Source of the DNA: Akkermansiaceae bacterium | GTDB lineage: Bacteria > Verrucomicrobiota > Verrucomicrobiia > Verrucomicrobiales > Akkermansiaceae | Length of the DNA: 8,178 nucleotides | Direction: 5' to 3' | NCBI GenBank assembly: GCA_023300065.1 | Contig: JALZWJ010000105.1 | Coordinates: forward strand, 1 to 8,178 | Part shown: positions 1 to 5,985 of the stretch, piece by piece | Layout: each line of letters opens with the position of its first letter | Position numbering within the stretch: the stretch's first letter is position 1 | The notes under the pieces: generated by a model | Databases searched by the model: none | What the model saw: only the letters and a program-made list of their open reading frames with translations | Told to the model about the DNA's origin: nothing | Program-made: the position numbers and the translations under genes

Positions 1-329
1 TGCGTGGCTTTGAGTTTCGCGATTTAGGCCCACGTGATCCTATCACTGAAGAGGTGATCGGTGGTGCGTCGAGTTTGTTTGCCTCGCTTGAGTTGACCTT
101 TCCGATCACGCAGCGAGTCCGCGGTGCGGTCTTCTATGATCTGGGTTTTGTGAATGAAGATTCTTGGGACTTTAGCGCCGATAACATTGCGACTGATGCT
201 GGAGTCGGACTTCGTCTAGATCTGCCACTTGGGCCGCTAGCGATTGACTATGCTATCCCGATTCAGACACCTGATGATGCGTCTGATAATGGAGGGCAGT
301 TTAACTTCTACCTCAATTACCAGTTCTAG
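1..329 (+). CDS. bamA: BamA/Omp85 outer-membrane assembly factor, C-terminal fragment
   Basis: This is the 3' end of a gene that begins left of the window; the reading frame starts at base 3 and 108 residues are visible. In this family the protein is the outer-membrane beta-barrel that inserts other barrels. The fragment opens with RGFEFRDLGPRD, matching the conserved (V)RGF/Y motif of the loop-6 region. It continues with strand-like segments: FYDLGFV, then GVGLRLDLPLGPLAIDYAIPI, close to the family's 'G.GLR...P.GPL.LDYA.P' pattern. It ends in FNFYLNYQF with a terminal phenylalanine, the usual outer-membrane beta-signal. The stop is TAG at 327-329, followed 28 bases later by a terminator hairpin, so this is the end of its transcription unit. 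The POTRA domains lie outside the window. A TamA or other Omp85 paralogue is possible, but the RGF context and GPL..DYA..I ending favour BamA. Confidence 0.9.
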   Translation, partial: RGFEFRDLGPRDPITEEVIGGASSLFASLELTFPITQRVRGAVFYDLGFVNEDSWDFSADNIATDAGVGLRLDLPLGPLAIDYAIPIQTPDDASDNGGQFNFYLNYQF

Positions 330-357
330 GAGTAAGCTCCCGTTCTCTTTAGATTTT

Positions 358-392
358 AAAAACGCACTCCTGAGAGGGAGTGCGTTTTTTTT
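358..392. terminator. Bidirectional rho-independent terminator between bamA and hisH
   Basis: CGCACTCC (363-370) pairs perfectly with GGAGTGCG (377-384) across a six-base loop. The stem can be extended by A-U pairs using the A-run at 358-362 and the T-run at 385-389. Eight T residues (385-392) follow on the plus strand. On the minus strand the A-run at 358-362 gives a five-U tail. The hairpin therefore fits intrinsic termination of bamA from the left and of the hisB-hisH unit (stop at 419-421) from the right. No other feature lies in the gap at 330-418. Confidence 0.9.
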
Positions 393-418
393 CGTCCTCA
401 CTTGAGGGGTTTTGGTCC

Positions 419-1030
419 CTATCGATTTAGAAAATTCCCCAATAATTTGAGCCCGGCGTGTTGGCTCTTTTCTGGGTGGAACTGGGTCGCGAATAAGTTG
501 CCCTTTTCGATGGCGGCGCAGAAATTCTCCTCCCCGTATTCGCAGGTCACGGAGATAACGTCAGAAGGAACTCCGACGGGGTAGAAGGAGTGGACGAAGT
601 AGAAGTAGGGATCGTTTTCAAAATCCTGCCAGATCCGAGAGTCGGGAGTTTTGAGATCGACGGAGTTCCAGCCCATGTGGGGAATTTTAATGCCGCTGCT
701 GGTAAAGCGTTTCACGGTTCCGGGGATGATGCTGAGGCCTGCGGTTCCGTGGGATTCTTCACTCGCCTCGAAGAGCAGTTGATAGCCGACACAGATGCCA
801 AAGTAGGGCTTATCCGCAGCGATCCAATCGCGGAGTGCCTTTGTCAATCCGAGCCGGTTGAGACTGTCCATGCAGTCTCCAAAAGCTCCTTGGCCGGGGA
901 AAATAATGTGAGTGAGATCAGCTAACTCTGTGGGTTTTGTGACGAGGACTGGTTCATGTCCTAAAGCTTGGCAGGCATTGATCACGCTGTGGAGGTTCCC
1001 TCGACCGTAGTCGATCATTCCGAGTTTCAT
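419..1030 (-). CDS. hisH: Imidazole glycerol phosphate synthase, glutamine amidotransferase subunit
   Basis: HisH hydrolyses glutamine and channels ammonia to HisF, which makes imidazole glycerol phosphate and AICAR in histidine biosynthesis; the complex is cytoplasmic. The 203-residue length is normal for the family. A class-I amidotransferase domain fills the protein: the N-terminal strand with DYGRGNL (7-13), oxyanion-region PGQGAFGD (45-52), the nucleophile elbow GICVGYQLLFE with Cys80, HMGWN (118-122), YFVHSFYP (144-151), and FHPEKS with catalytic His185 and Glu187. The elbow reads GICVGYQ where many homologues have GICLGMQ, which looks like family-level variation since all three catalytic residues are present. 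The start is ATG at 1030, 15 bases downstream of the hisB stop, with no clear Shine-Dalgarno sequence, so it is probably co-transcribed with hisB. HisF is not in the window. Confidence 0.96.
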   Translation of the reverse strand: MKLGMIDYGRGNLHSVINACQALGHEPVLVTKPTELADLTHIIFPGQGAFGDCMDSLNRLGLTKALRDWIAADKPYFGICVGYQLLFEASEESHGTAGLSIIPGTVKRFTSSGIKIPHMGWNSVDLKTPDSRIWQDFENDPYFYFVHSFYPVGVPSDVISVTCEYGEENFCAAIEKGNLFATQFHPEKSQHAGLKLLGNFLNR

Positions 1031-1045
1031 GGTAACTTAGAAAAT

Positions 1046-1636
1046 TTAGAGGACCTCTTTTGTGGAGGGAATGCCCTCGCGGCGAGGGTCATTTTCCGCG
1101 GCGGTGCGTAGAGCGACTGCCATGGACTTGAAGATGGACTCTGCAATGTGGTGGCCGTCACGTCCGTAGAGGACCTCGATGTGGAGGTTACAGCGAAGGT
1201 TTGAGGCGAGGGCTCGGCAGAATTCCTCCACGAGGGTAAAGGGGAAGTTCTGGGCGTCTGGAGTGTTTTCAGCAGCGCGGATCTCAAGCTGTGGTCGGTT
1301 ACTGAGGTCGATGACTGTGCGGCAAAGAGTCTCATCCATGGGGACATAGGCGTGTCCGTAGCGCCGGATGCCGGACTTATCGCCGAGGGCGTCTTTTAAG
1401 CACTCGCCGAGTACGATGGCGGTGTCTTCCACGGTGTGGTGGAAGTCGACCTCGATGTCACCATCGACTTCGATCTGGAGGTCGATCAACGAGTGACGAG
1501 AGAATAGCGTCAGCATGTGGTCGAAGAAGGGGACTCCGGTCTCGATGGTTGACTTACCGGAGCCATCAAGGTCCAAGCTCAATTTGATTTTGGTTTCAGC
1601 CGTATTGCGTTCCTGGGATGCAGTTCGTTCACTCAT
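1046..1636 (-). CDS. hisB: Imidazoleglycerol-phosphate dehydratase
   Basis: HisB converts imidazole glycerol phosphate to imidazole acetol phosphate, the step after HisH/HisF. It is a cytoplasmic metal enzyme, normally an Mn-dependent 24-mer. From the ATG at 1636 the protein has 196 residues, the usual size for a monofunctional enzyme; the histidinol-phosphatase domain of the enterobacterial fusion is absent. Visible motifs are ERNTAETKI (9-17), GVPFFDHML (34-42), the first metal-binding HHTVEDTAIVLG (66-77), YGHAYVPMDE (93-102), the second metal-binding HH in YGRDGHHIAES (158-168), and the ending GIPSTKEVL. The frame is open further upstream to a TTG at 1678, but ATG 1636 is preferred because the homologous region begins just after it. 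The gene lies 59 bases after the upstream lipoprotein gene and 15 bases before hisH, on the same strand. Confidence 0.96.
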   Translation of the reverse strand: MSERTASQERNTAETKIKLSLDLDGSGKSTIETGVPFFDHMLTLFSRHSLIDLQIEVDGDIEVDFHHTVEDTAIVLGECLKDALGDKSGIRRYGHAYVPMDETLCRTVIDLSNRPQLEIRAAENTPDAQNFPFTLVEEFCRALASNLRCNLHIEVLYGRDGHHIAESIFKSMAVALRTAAENDPRREGIPSTKEVL

Positions 1637-1695
1637 GTTTTCTGGAGACGATAATGACGAGAATCCCCGCAAGGGCAAGGCTGAGATCAGGTTGC

Positions 1696-3939
1696 CTATT
1701 TACCTGTGATGATTCTCGCTAGGATTTTTTCTAAGTCCTGGGGCTGAGTTGCCCGTCCCAGAACTTTGCCGTTTCTGAGTAAAGTGATGGATGTCTCAAG
1801 TGCTGAATCCGAATGCCCCAGTTGAGTGTCGGATGGTTTAGCGGTTCGGATGGTGAGGTAGGGGAGATGCTTTTGGGAATTAAGAGTGGCCAGTAGTTCG
1901 TAGCCGTTGGCTTGAGCTGGATCGCCTTTCATGACGGCGACAAGGGGGTGTGTTCCGAGGGCGCAGGACGTAAGGTAGTCTGTGTGGTTGACGGTGGATC
2001 TCTTTACCAAGGGGGTGAGGGATTCTGTGTGAGCATCGAGAATCACTCGGTATTTTTCATCTCCGGTAATGGCCCATGCTCGATTTAAACTGAGATCCAA
2101 AACTCCCAGTGACGATTCGCCAAAGATCATGGAGCGGTTGTTTTGACGGAGGGGGATAATTCTTTCATCGTCTGAAATTTCGGAGAGTAGTCCGTTTTCA
2201 GAAATCAGTGTGGTGATGGCTTCATCAAGGGTTTTTAAAGCGAGGGTGAGCCATTTAACTTCTAAGGTGGCTTGATTGAGTAGGAAAAAAGCGTTCGCCG
2301 TGTTTGCGTAGTCTTGGCAGCGGGCGGGGATAGGGTTTTTGGAATGAGGGAATCTCGTGAGGCCTTTTTGAGGGTGATAGAATTCTTGGGAGATCCGTTC
2401 GGCTAGGATGATCGCGGGCTTGAGGTGATGTCTCTCTTTCAGGTGTCCAGCTCTGGCGAGTTGAGCTTTTAAAACAAGGGCGAGATCAGCCACGGTGAGG
2501 GTGCTCTCTCGTTCATACGAGGTGTTTTTTTCACGGTGTGTGAGGAGCTTCTTTTTGATGATTTCTAGTTTTTCTGAGAGCTGTGTGCTGGATTGCCCAA
2601 TTTGGTTCGCTAGTTCGCTCAGCGATCGGGACTGACGGAGTGTATTTAAGGTGTAGAATTCTTCGAGCGGATCAGCCGCTGCCGGAATGTTCCCTTTGGG
2701 AGTCATCGAGAATGCGGAGAGGGCGAGTGTGACCTCTTCTTCCGTGAGTGTCTTTTCCAGTGACTTGAGGTCCCAGAGGTATTTTCCGGGGTCGTCTGGA
2801 GACTCAGTGGAAGATTCAGTGGGGGAGATGCTGGAGAGTGATTGTTGGAGCCAAGCCTCCTCAGTGATCGATAGGACGGAGAGCCCCTCCTCTAGAAAGA
2901 GGTCGTTATTGAAGATCGTTCCAAGCCGGATCAGCATGTGGGCGATTTCGGCTTGAGAGGCGATAGTTTTTGAAAAAGCAGGCAGGGACCAGTCCGTGGT
3001 GCGACGAGCAAAAAAATATGAACCGTTGAGGTGGTCTTTGAGCGCTTCTTTGATGAGGGCGTTAGCAACTTCGCTCGCTGCATTATGGCAACGCTTTCTG
3101 ACCTCATCGGTCAAGAGGTGAGAGTTTGAACCTAACGCCAGGAGTTCAAGGCTATTGGTCGGGGTGAGCCCTCCGATATAGTCTAAGTCTTGATCGCCAA
3201 AGCGATAGAGAGAACTGAGATGGCGTGTTGAAGATCGGAAGGTCTCCTCCCGGGCTGGGGTGGTCTCAACTTGATGGGGGGCGCTTTCGAATCTTTCTTG
3301 GCGTCGTTCATTTTCGATGCGGCTGTGAATGATTGTGTCTTTGGAATAGTTGACCCAGCTATCTTCGATCATCGACGTCGCGTGTTCTAAGGTCATTTCT
3401 AATTCCCGACCCGACTGGGCCCCAATGGGCATCCAATTGAGAGGAATCCCTTCGTGAGTCAGCCAGATAAAGAACGGGAACGTAGTAGCGCGTTTCATCT
3501 CGCGAGCGAGCTGGTAGCACAAGAGCTCGATTTCAGGGTAAATGTGGGTATCAATAACCGTGCAAACGTATCGCTCGGTAAGAAGCTTTCTTAAATTGGG
3601 CGTTTCGGTAAGCTCTTTACCCACAGAGCGCGAGGTTCCTCCAACGGTTGACCCTACAAGGGCAAAGATCGGGCTTTGCGTTAATTTTGCTTTTTCTAAC
3701 AGTGAGGGATTCCACTTTTGCCACGCGATTTCATCTTGGCCAAAGCTTTTGCTGAAATCAGAATTCCCGTCGGCGAGTTCGTTTTTTAAGGAGTCCAATT
3801 CCATCTCCACTCCGGTGTCGGCAAAGTGATTATCCTCATCAATGCGGGTTTCTTTTCGACTCTTCGTTTCTTTTTCGCCGCATGAAATCATGAGGAGGCA
3901 GAGGCCGATTAAGGCTGACGTTATTGAAGGTAGGCGCAT
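1696..3939 (-). CDS. Divergent YyaL/SPATA20-like lipoprotein with degenerate thioredoxin-like site
   Basis: A 747-residue protein with a lipoprotein signal: basic n-region, hydrophobic core and lipobox MISC with Cys20 as the likely lipidated residue. Residues about 71-175 resemble the DUF255 thioredoxin-like domain of YyaL/SPATA20 proteins (W..W, SPIFALVGST, RYVCTVIDTHIYPEI, FPFFIWLTHEGIPL). The family's Cys pair after 'ST' (commonly STCHWCHVM) reads STVGGTSRSV (97-106) here, so the CxxC is gone. Residues about 240-740 follow the alpha/alpha-barrel half: WSLPAFSKTIASQ (317-329) where homologues have W..PHFEKMLYDQ, GKYLWDLKSLEKTL (385-398), QDYANTANAFFLLNQAT (542-558), SSLGVLDLSLNRAWAITGDEKY (609-630), and a C-terminal SITLLRNGKVLGRATQPQDLEKIL that lacks the family's final Cys pair. 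A Ser/Thr-rich linker lies near 369-385. The family's function is poorly known, so I propose a non-redox envelope protein. The ATG start at 3939 is supported by the signal peptide. The frame is intact, so this is not a pseudogene. Confidence 0.75.
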   Translation of the reverse strand: MRLPSITSALIGLCLLMISCGEKETKSRKETRIDEDNHFADTGVEMELDSLKNELADGNSDFSKSFGQDEIAWQKWNPSLLEKAKLTQSPIFALVGSTVGGTSRSVGKELTETPNLRKLLTERYVCTVIDTHIYPEIELLCYQLAREMKRATTFPFFIWLTHEGIPLNWMPIGAQSGRELEMTLEHATSMIEDSWVNYSKDTIIHSRIENERRQERFESAPHQVETTPAREETFRSSTRHLSSLYRFGDQDLDYIGGLTPTNSLELLALGSNSHLLTDEVRKRCHNAASEVANALIKEALKDHLNGSYFFARRTTDWSLPAFSKTIASQAEIAHMLIRLGTIFNNDLFLEEGLSVLSITEEAWLQQSLSSISPTESSTESPDDPGKYLWDLKSLEKTLTEEEVTLALSAFSMTPKGNIPAAADPLEEFYTLNTLRQSRSLSELANQIGQSSTQLSEKLEIIKKKLLTHREKNTSYERESTLTVADLALVLKAQLARAGHLKERHHLKPAIILAERISQEFYHPQKGLTRFPHSKNPIPARCQDYANTANAFFLLNQATLEVKWLTLALKTLDEAITTLISENGLLSEISDDERIIPLRQNNRSMIFGESSLGVLDLSLNRAWAITGDEKYRVILDAHTESLTPLVKRSTVNHTDYLTSCALGTHPLVAVMKGDPAQANGYELLATLNSQKHLPYLTIRTAKPSDTQLGHSDSALETSITLLRNGKVLGRATQPQDLEKILARIITGK

Positions 3940-4035
3940 TTGTAAGGTGAAGATGGAAATGAGATCGGTGACAGGATAAGAAATTTAGAGGAAATGACCA
4001 GACAAAGGCTTTTGGAAATGCTTTCTTTCAGCTCG

Positions 4036-4057
4036 AACTGGAATTCGTTCCTTAGTT
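4036..4057 (+). repeat. Small bulged hairpin in parA leader
   Basis: AACT-GGAA (4036-4043) and TTCC-(TT)-AGTT (4048-4057) are complementary around the loop TTCG, with a two-base bulge. The stem is short and mostly A-U, so it could be chance. It sits about 30 bases before the parA start, next to a second inverted repeat. Confidence 0.35.
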
Positions 4058-4059
4058 TG

Positions 4060-4079
4060 TTGAAACCCCTCTCTTTCAA
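4060..4079. repeat. Inverted repeat directly upstream of parA start
   Basis: TTGAAA (4060-4065) and TTTCAA (4074-4079) form a perfect 6-base inverted repeat around an 8-base pyrimidine spacer. It ends six bases before the GTG start at 4086. The dyad spacing suits a dimeric repressor, and autoregulation is common for partition-type ATPase operons. As RNA, the same bases would occupy the ribosome-binding position. Both roles are inference, and a 6-base arm can occur by chance. Confidence 0.35.
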
Positions 4080-4085
4080 AATTCT

Positions 4086-4880
4086 GTGATTACACTAGCC
4101 ATCACCAGCCAGAAAGGCGGAGTCGGAAAAACGACTCTCGCAATCAATTTAGCGCATGCCTTTGCCCGTAGCGGCCGCCGTACGCTCCTTGTAGATTCGG
4201 ACCCTCAGGGTTCAGTCGGGCTTTCATTGACCCGGCAATCCCGCCATCTTTCCGGATTTTATGACATGCTAGGTAATCCCTCGGTGAGTGCGGAAAAAAT
4301 CATCGTTCCCACTAGGATGCCGACTCTAAGTTTAGTCGCCTCAGGCCACAGTAGTGCCTATGAGCTTGGTGGGGGATCAATGGGCGTGACGCTCCATCGG
4401 GTGCGCTGTTTTTTAGCAGAGGTAGAAGCACTGGATTATGACATTTGTATTATCGATACCGCCGCTGGTCTCTTTGGTGCCACGGCTGATGTTTTAAGTG
4501 CCTGTAACGGCGTGATTGTTCCGCAGCAAGCTGAGCCACTTGGCGTCCGCTCCGTGCCCAAGATGCTTGAGGCGCTGGCCCGAATGCGTGTGGTGAATCC
4601 TCAATTGCAAGTCCTCGGCGTTGTTCTGACCATGTTGAAGGAGGAACTCACGGAGAGCCGGGAATCGGCCGCCGCTCTGCGGAACCTCCTTCCCGCTGAA
4701 ATGGTGATGCAGACCGTGGTCCCTCGCGATGATCTCTACGTCCGAGCCAGCGCGCGGGGGCTGCCGGTGGGGGTCATGGAAGAAGGGGAGGAATCCCTTG
4801 CGACCTTTGATGCACTTCGCAGTGAATTAGAGCGCCGTATCGTGCCTGCAAACCCTGAAACTCCGGATTATGCAGAGTGA
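4086..4880 (+). CDS. ParA/Soj-family ATPase, orphan (no ParB nearby)
   Basis: A 264-residue P-loop ATPase of the ParA/MinD (deviant Walker A) class, which dimerises on ATP and typically binds nucleoid DNA non-specifically to position cargo. Visible motifs are KGGVGKTT (10-17) with signature Lys10 and Lys15, LLVDSDPQGS (34-43) with the DxDPQG switch, DYDICIIDTAAG (117-128) with Asp124 as the Walker B/A' aspartate, VPQQAEPLG (145-153), and VPRDDLYVRASARGLPV (212-228) typical of the ParA C-terminal region. DTAA replaces the more common DTPP. There is no N-terminal helix-turn-helix extension as in type Ia plasmid ParA, and no MinD-like C-terminal amphipathic helix. The start is GTG at 4086, placing the P-loop at the usual position, though no Shine-Dalgarno sequence is evident. 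The downstream gene overlaps its end by 11 bases and is probably its functional partner. Chromosome partition, protein positioning or polarity control are all possible roles. Confidence 0.9.
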   Translation: MITLAITSQKGGVGKTTLAINLAHAFARSGRRTLLVDSDPQGSVGLSLTRQSRHLSGFYDMLGNPSVSAEKIIVPTRMPTLSLVASGHSSAYELGGGSMGVTLHRVRCFLAEVEALDYDICIIDTAAGLFGATADVLSACNGVIVPQQAEPLGVRSVPKMLEALARMRVVNPQLQVLGVVLTMLKEELTESRESAAALRNLLPAEMVMQTVVPRDDLYVRASARGLPVGVMEEGEESLATFDALRSELERRIVPANPETPDYAE

Positions 4881-5985
4881 AGCGGTGAATCAATGGCTCG
4901 ATGCTGATCATGTCCGCTCCTTAGCGGAAGGACTTCTTGAGCCCAGCCCTGAGGCCCCTAGTTTTCCGAATGACAAAATGTTCGGATCATCTTTTATTGG
5001 ATACACTGACTTTGGTCAGCAAGTAGCTCTTCTGCCAGAGAGAGCACGGCAGAGTCTTTCTGACGCTCAAAACCGTGCTTCTTCCGCTGGTATACTACGC
5101 GAAAAACAGCAAGTTGCCCCAGTTTCGAAACCAACGGAAAATCCTCCAATTTCAACTCCAGTGGCTGGGCGAGCTTCTGTTACCGAGGGACCACAAGTGC
5201 TCGCCACAACTCCCGTGACTGAACCGACTGCCAAGGTAGAGCCCGCAACCAAGGTGGAGCCCGCAGCCAAGGTAGAGCCCGCAACCAAGGTAGAGCCCGC
5301 AGCCGAGATCAAACCAGCTCCAGGAATTGCGCCAGCGCCACCTTCCCCGTTCCGTCCTCTGGGTCAAGTTGTCCCAGACCCTGCTGAGGTCGAGGCCTCA
5401 TCGGGGGCTGACGTCGATGCTTCGCAAGATGAGGTGGTTGTTGTGCCTGAGCCTGTGAAGCCTGTGGCTTCCGAATCTGTGCGTCCAAGGCCTCCCATTG
5501 AGTCTCCTTTTAAAATCGCTTCAGAGGTCGATGATCCAGCTCCTCCCGTTCGTGAAGTTTTCCGCCCACTGCCTTTGCCAGAACGTCTCCATGCCTTTGG
5601 CGGGTGGTTGATGGAGCAGATCCCAACTCGTTCTTATTTCATCTGTGATCGTCACGGCGAGATCGTGGTCGATGAAGTGGGCAGTGAGAAATTGGTCAAA
5701 GTCGCACGCACTCTTGCGCACGCTTCCAGTAGTGCCGGGCGCCAGGTTGGCGAGAACGCGAACCTTGGTTCCCTTCATGTGAAGATCGGTCCAGATCGTG
5801 TGATGGAAGTGATTCCTCGTCGTTCGCACTTCGGGCTCGTCGTCTTGGGCGTGATCGTGCAGCGGCCTCTCTCACAAGATGCGGTGGCCTCGGTTTCCCG
5901 CGCTCTCGGCACTGCTCTCGCCGAGCCGGCCGAGCCATCAGCGCCTGATCAGAGACAGCTTGAGCAGGTAGATCGCTGGGATTAG
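4870..5985 (+). CDS. Putative ParA partner: disordered linker plus Roadblock/LC7-like domain
   Basis: A 371-residue protein starting at an ATG inside the end of parA (11-base overlap in another frame), which implies translational coupling. It has no signal peptide or membrane segment, so it is probably cytoplasmic. Residues 1-80 are a short unrecognised N-terminal region. Residues about 81-235 are a low-complexity Pro/Ala/Glu/Val linker that includes KVEPA(T/A) repeats at 122-145. Residues about 236-352 form a compact domain: YFICDRHGEIVVDEVGSEKL (256-275), a helix with TLAHASSSAG, LHVKIGPDRVMEVIPRR (302-318) and SHFGLVVLGVIV (319-330). This order (strand with 'D..G.iv', Ala-rich helix, strands ending in R.S..GLV.L) resembles Roadblock/LC7 domains such as MglB, which regulate or scaffold nucleotide-binding proteins. 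That assignment is by eye and tentative. The final 48 bases overlap the converging ABC transporter gene. Confidence 0.8.
   Translation: MQSEAVNQWLDADHVRSLAEGLLEPSPEAPSFPNDKMFGSSFIGYTDFGQQVALLPERARQSLSDAQNRASSAGILREKQQVAPVSKPTENPPISTPVAGRASVTEGPQVLATTPVTEPTAKVEPATKVEPAAKVEPATKVEPAAEIKPAPGIAPAPPSPFRPLGQVVPDPAEVEASSGADVDASQDEVVVVPEPVKPVASESVRPRPPIESPFKIASEVDDPAPPVREVFRPLPLPERLHAFGGWLMEQIPTRSYFICDRHGEIVVDEVGSEKLVKVARTLAHASSSAGRQVGENANLGSLHVKIGPDRVMEVIPRRSHFGLVVLGVIVQRPLSQDAVASVSRALGTALAEPAEPSAPDQRQLEQVDRWD
5233..5304 (+). repeat. 18-bp in-frame tandem repeat encoding KVEPA(T/A)
   Basis: Four consecutive 18-base units begin at 5233, 5251, 5269 and 5287, each of the form AAGGTAGAGCCCGCAACC. Units alternate ACC/GCC at the last codon. 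The pair 5233-5268 therefore matches 5269-5304 except for one base (GTG versus GTA), pointing to a recent duplication of a 36-base block. A degenerate fifth unit (EIKPAP) follows at 5305-5322. The repeat lies in the disordered linker of the ParA partner and keeps the frame, so copy-number change would alter linker length without breaking the protein. Confidence 0.92.

Larger units (their letters stand above)
3940..4085. promoter_or_regulatory. Divergent intergenic region between lipoprotein and parA genes
   Basis: These 146 bases separate two outward-facing start codons (ATG at 3939 on minus, GTG at 4086 on plus), so promoters for both units should lie here. I could not pick out convincing -35/-10 pairs on either strand. 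The parA-proximal half holds two small inverted repeats, at 4036-4057 and 4060-4079. Neither start codon has a recognisable Shine-Dalgarno sequence in front of it. That promoters lie here is inferred from gene orientation, not seen as motifs. Confidence 0.5.

Noticed and set aside
709..716. GTTTCACG, half of a parS-like site
   Set aside because: The other half of the palindrome is missing and the bases lie inside hisH coding sequence; with one half-site this is expected by chance.
1027..1347. Overlapping minus-strand frame in hisB
   Set aside because: It is a Ser/Thr/Arg-rich out-of-frame shadow within the well-conserved hisB gene and has no family features.
1637..1678. Longer hisB start at TTG 1678
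   Set aside because: The additional 14 residues (MPLRGFSSLSSPEN) lie outside the conserved family region, and an ATG at 1636 gives the usual protein length.
3990..4035. Possible sigma-54-like or -35/-10 promoter pieces (e.g. TTGGAAATGC region)
   Set aside because: Spacing and key bases do not fit any consensus well enough to call a promoter.
4086..4880. MinD instead of ParA
   Set aside because: There is no C-terminal amphipathic membrane-targeting helix, no MinC or MinE gene nearby, and the DSDPQGS motif is ParA/Soj-like.
5233..5322. Repeats as a possible CRISPR array or iteron set
   Set aside because: Units are 18 bases with no spacers, stay in frame and sit in a low-complexity coding linker, so they are coding repeats.
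5067..5367. Minus-strand frames with AGSTL/GCGLYLG repeats
   Set aside because: These are antisense shadows of the KVEPA tandem repeat inside the ParA-partner gene; the repetitive look comes from the repeat itself.
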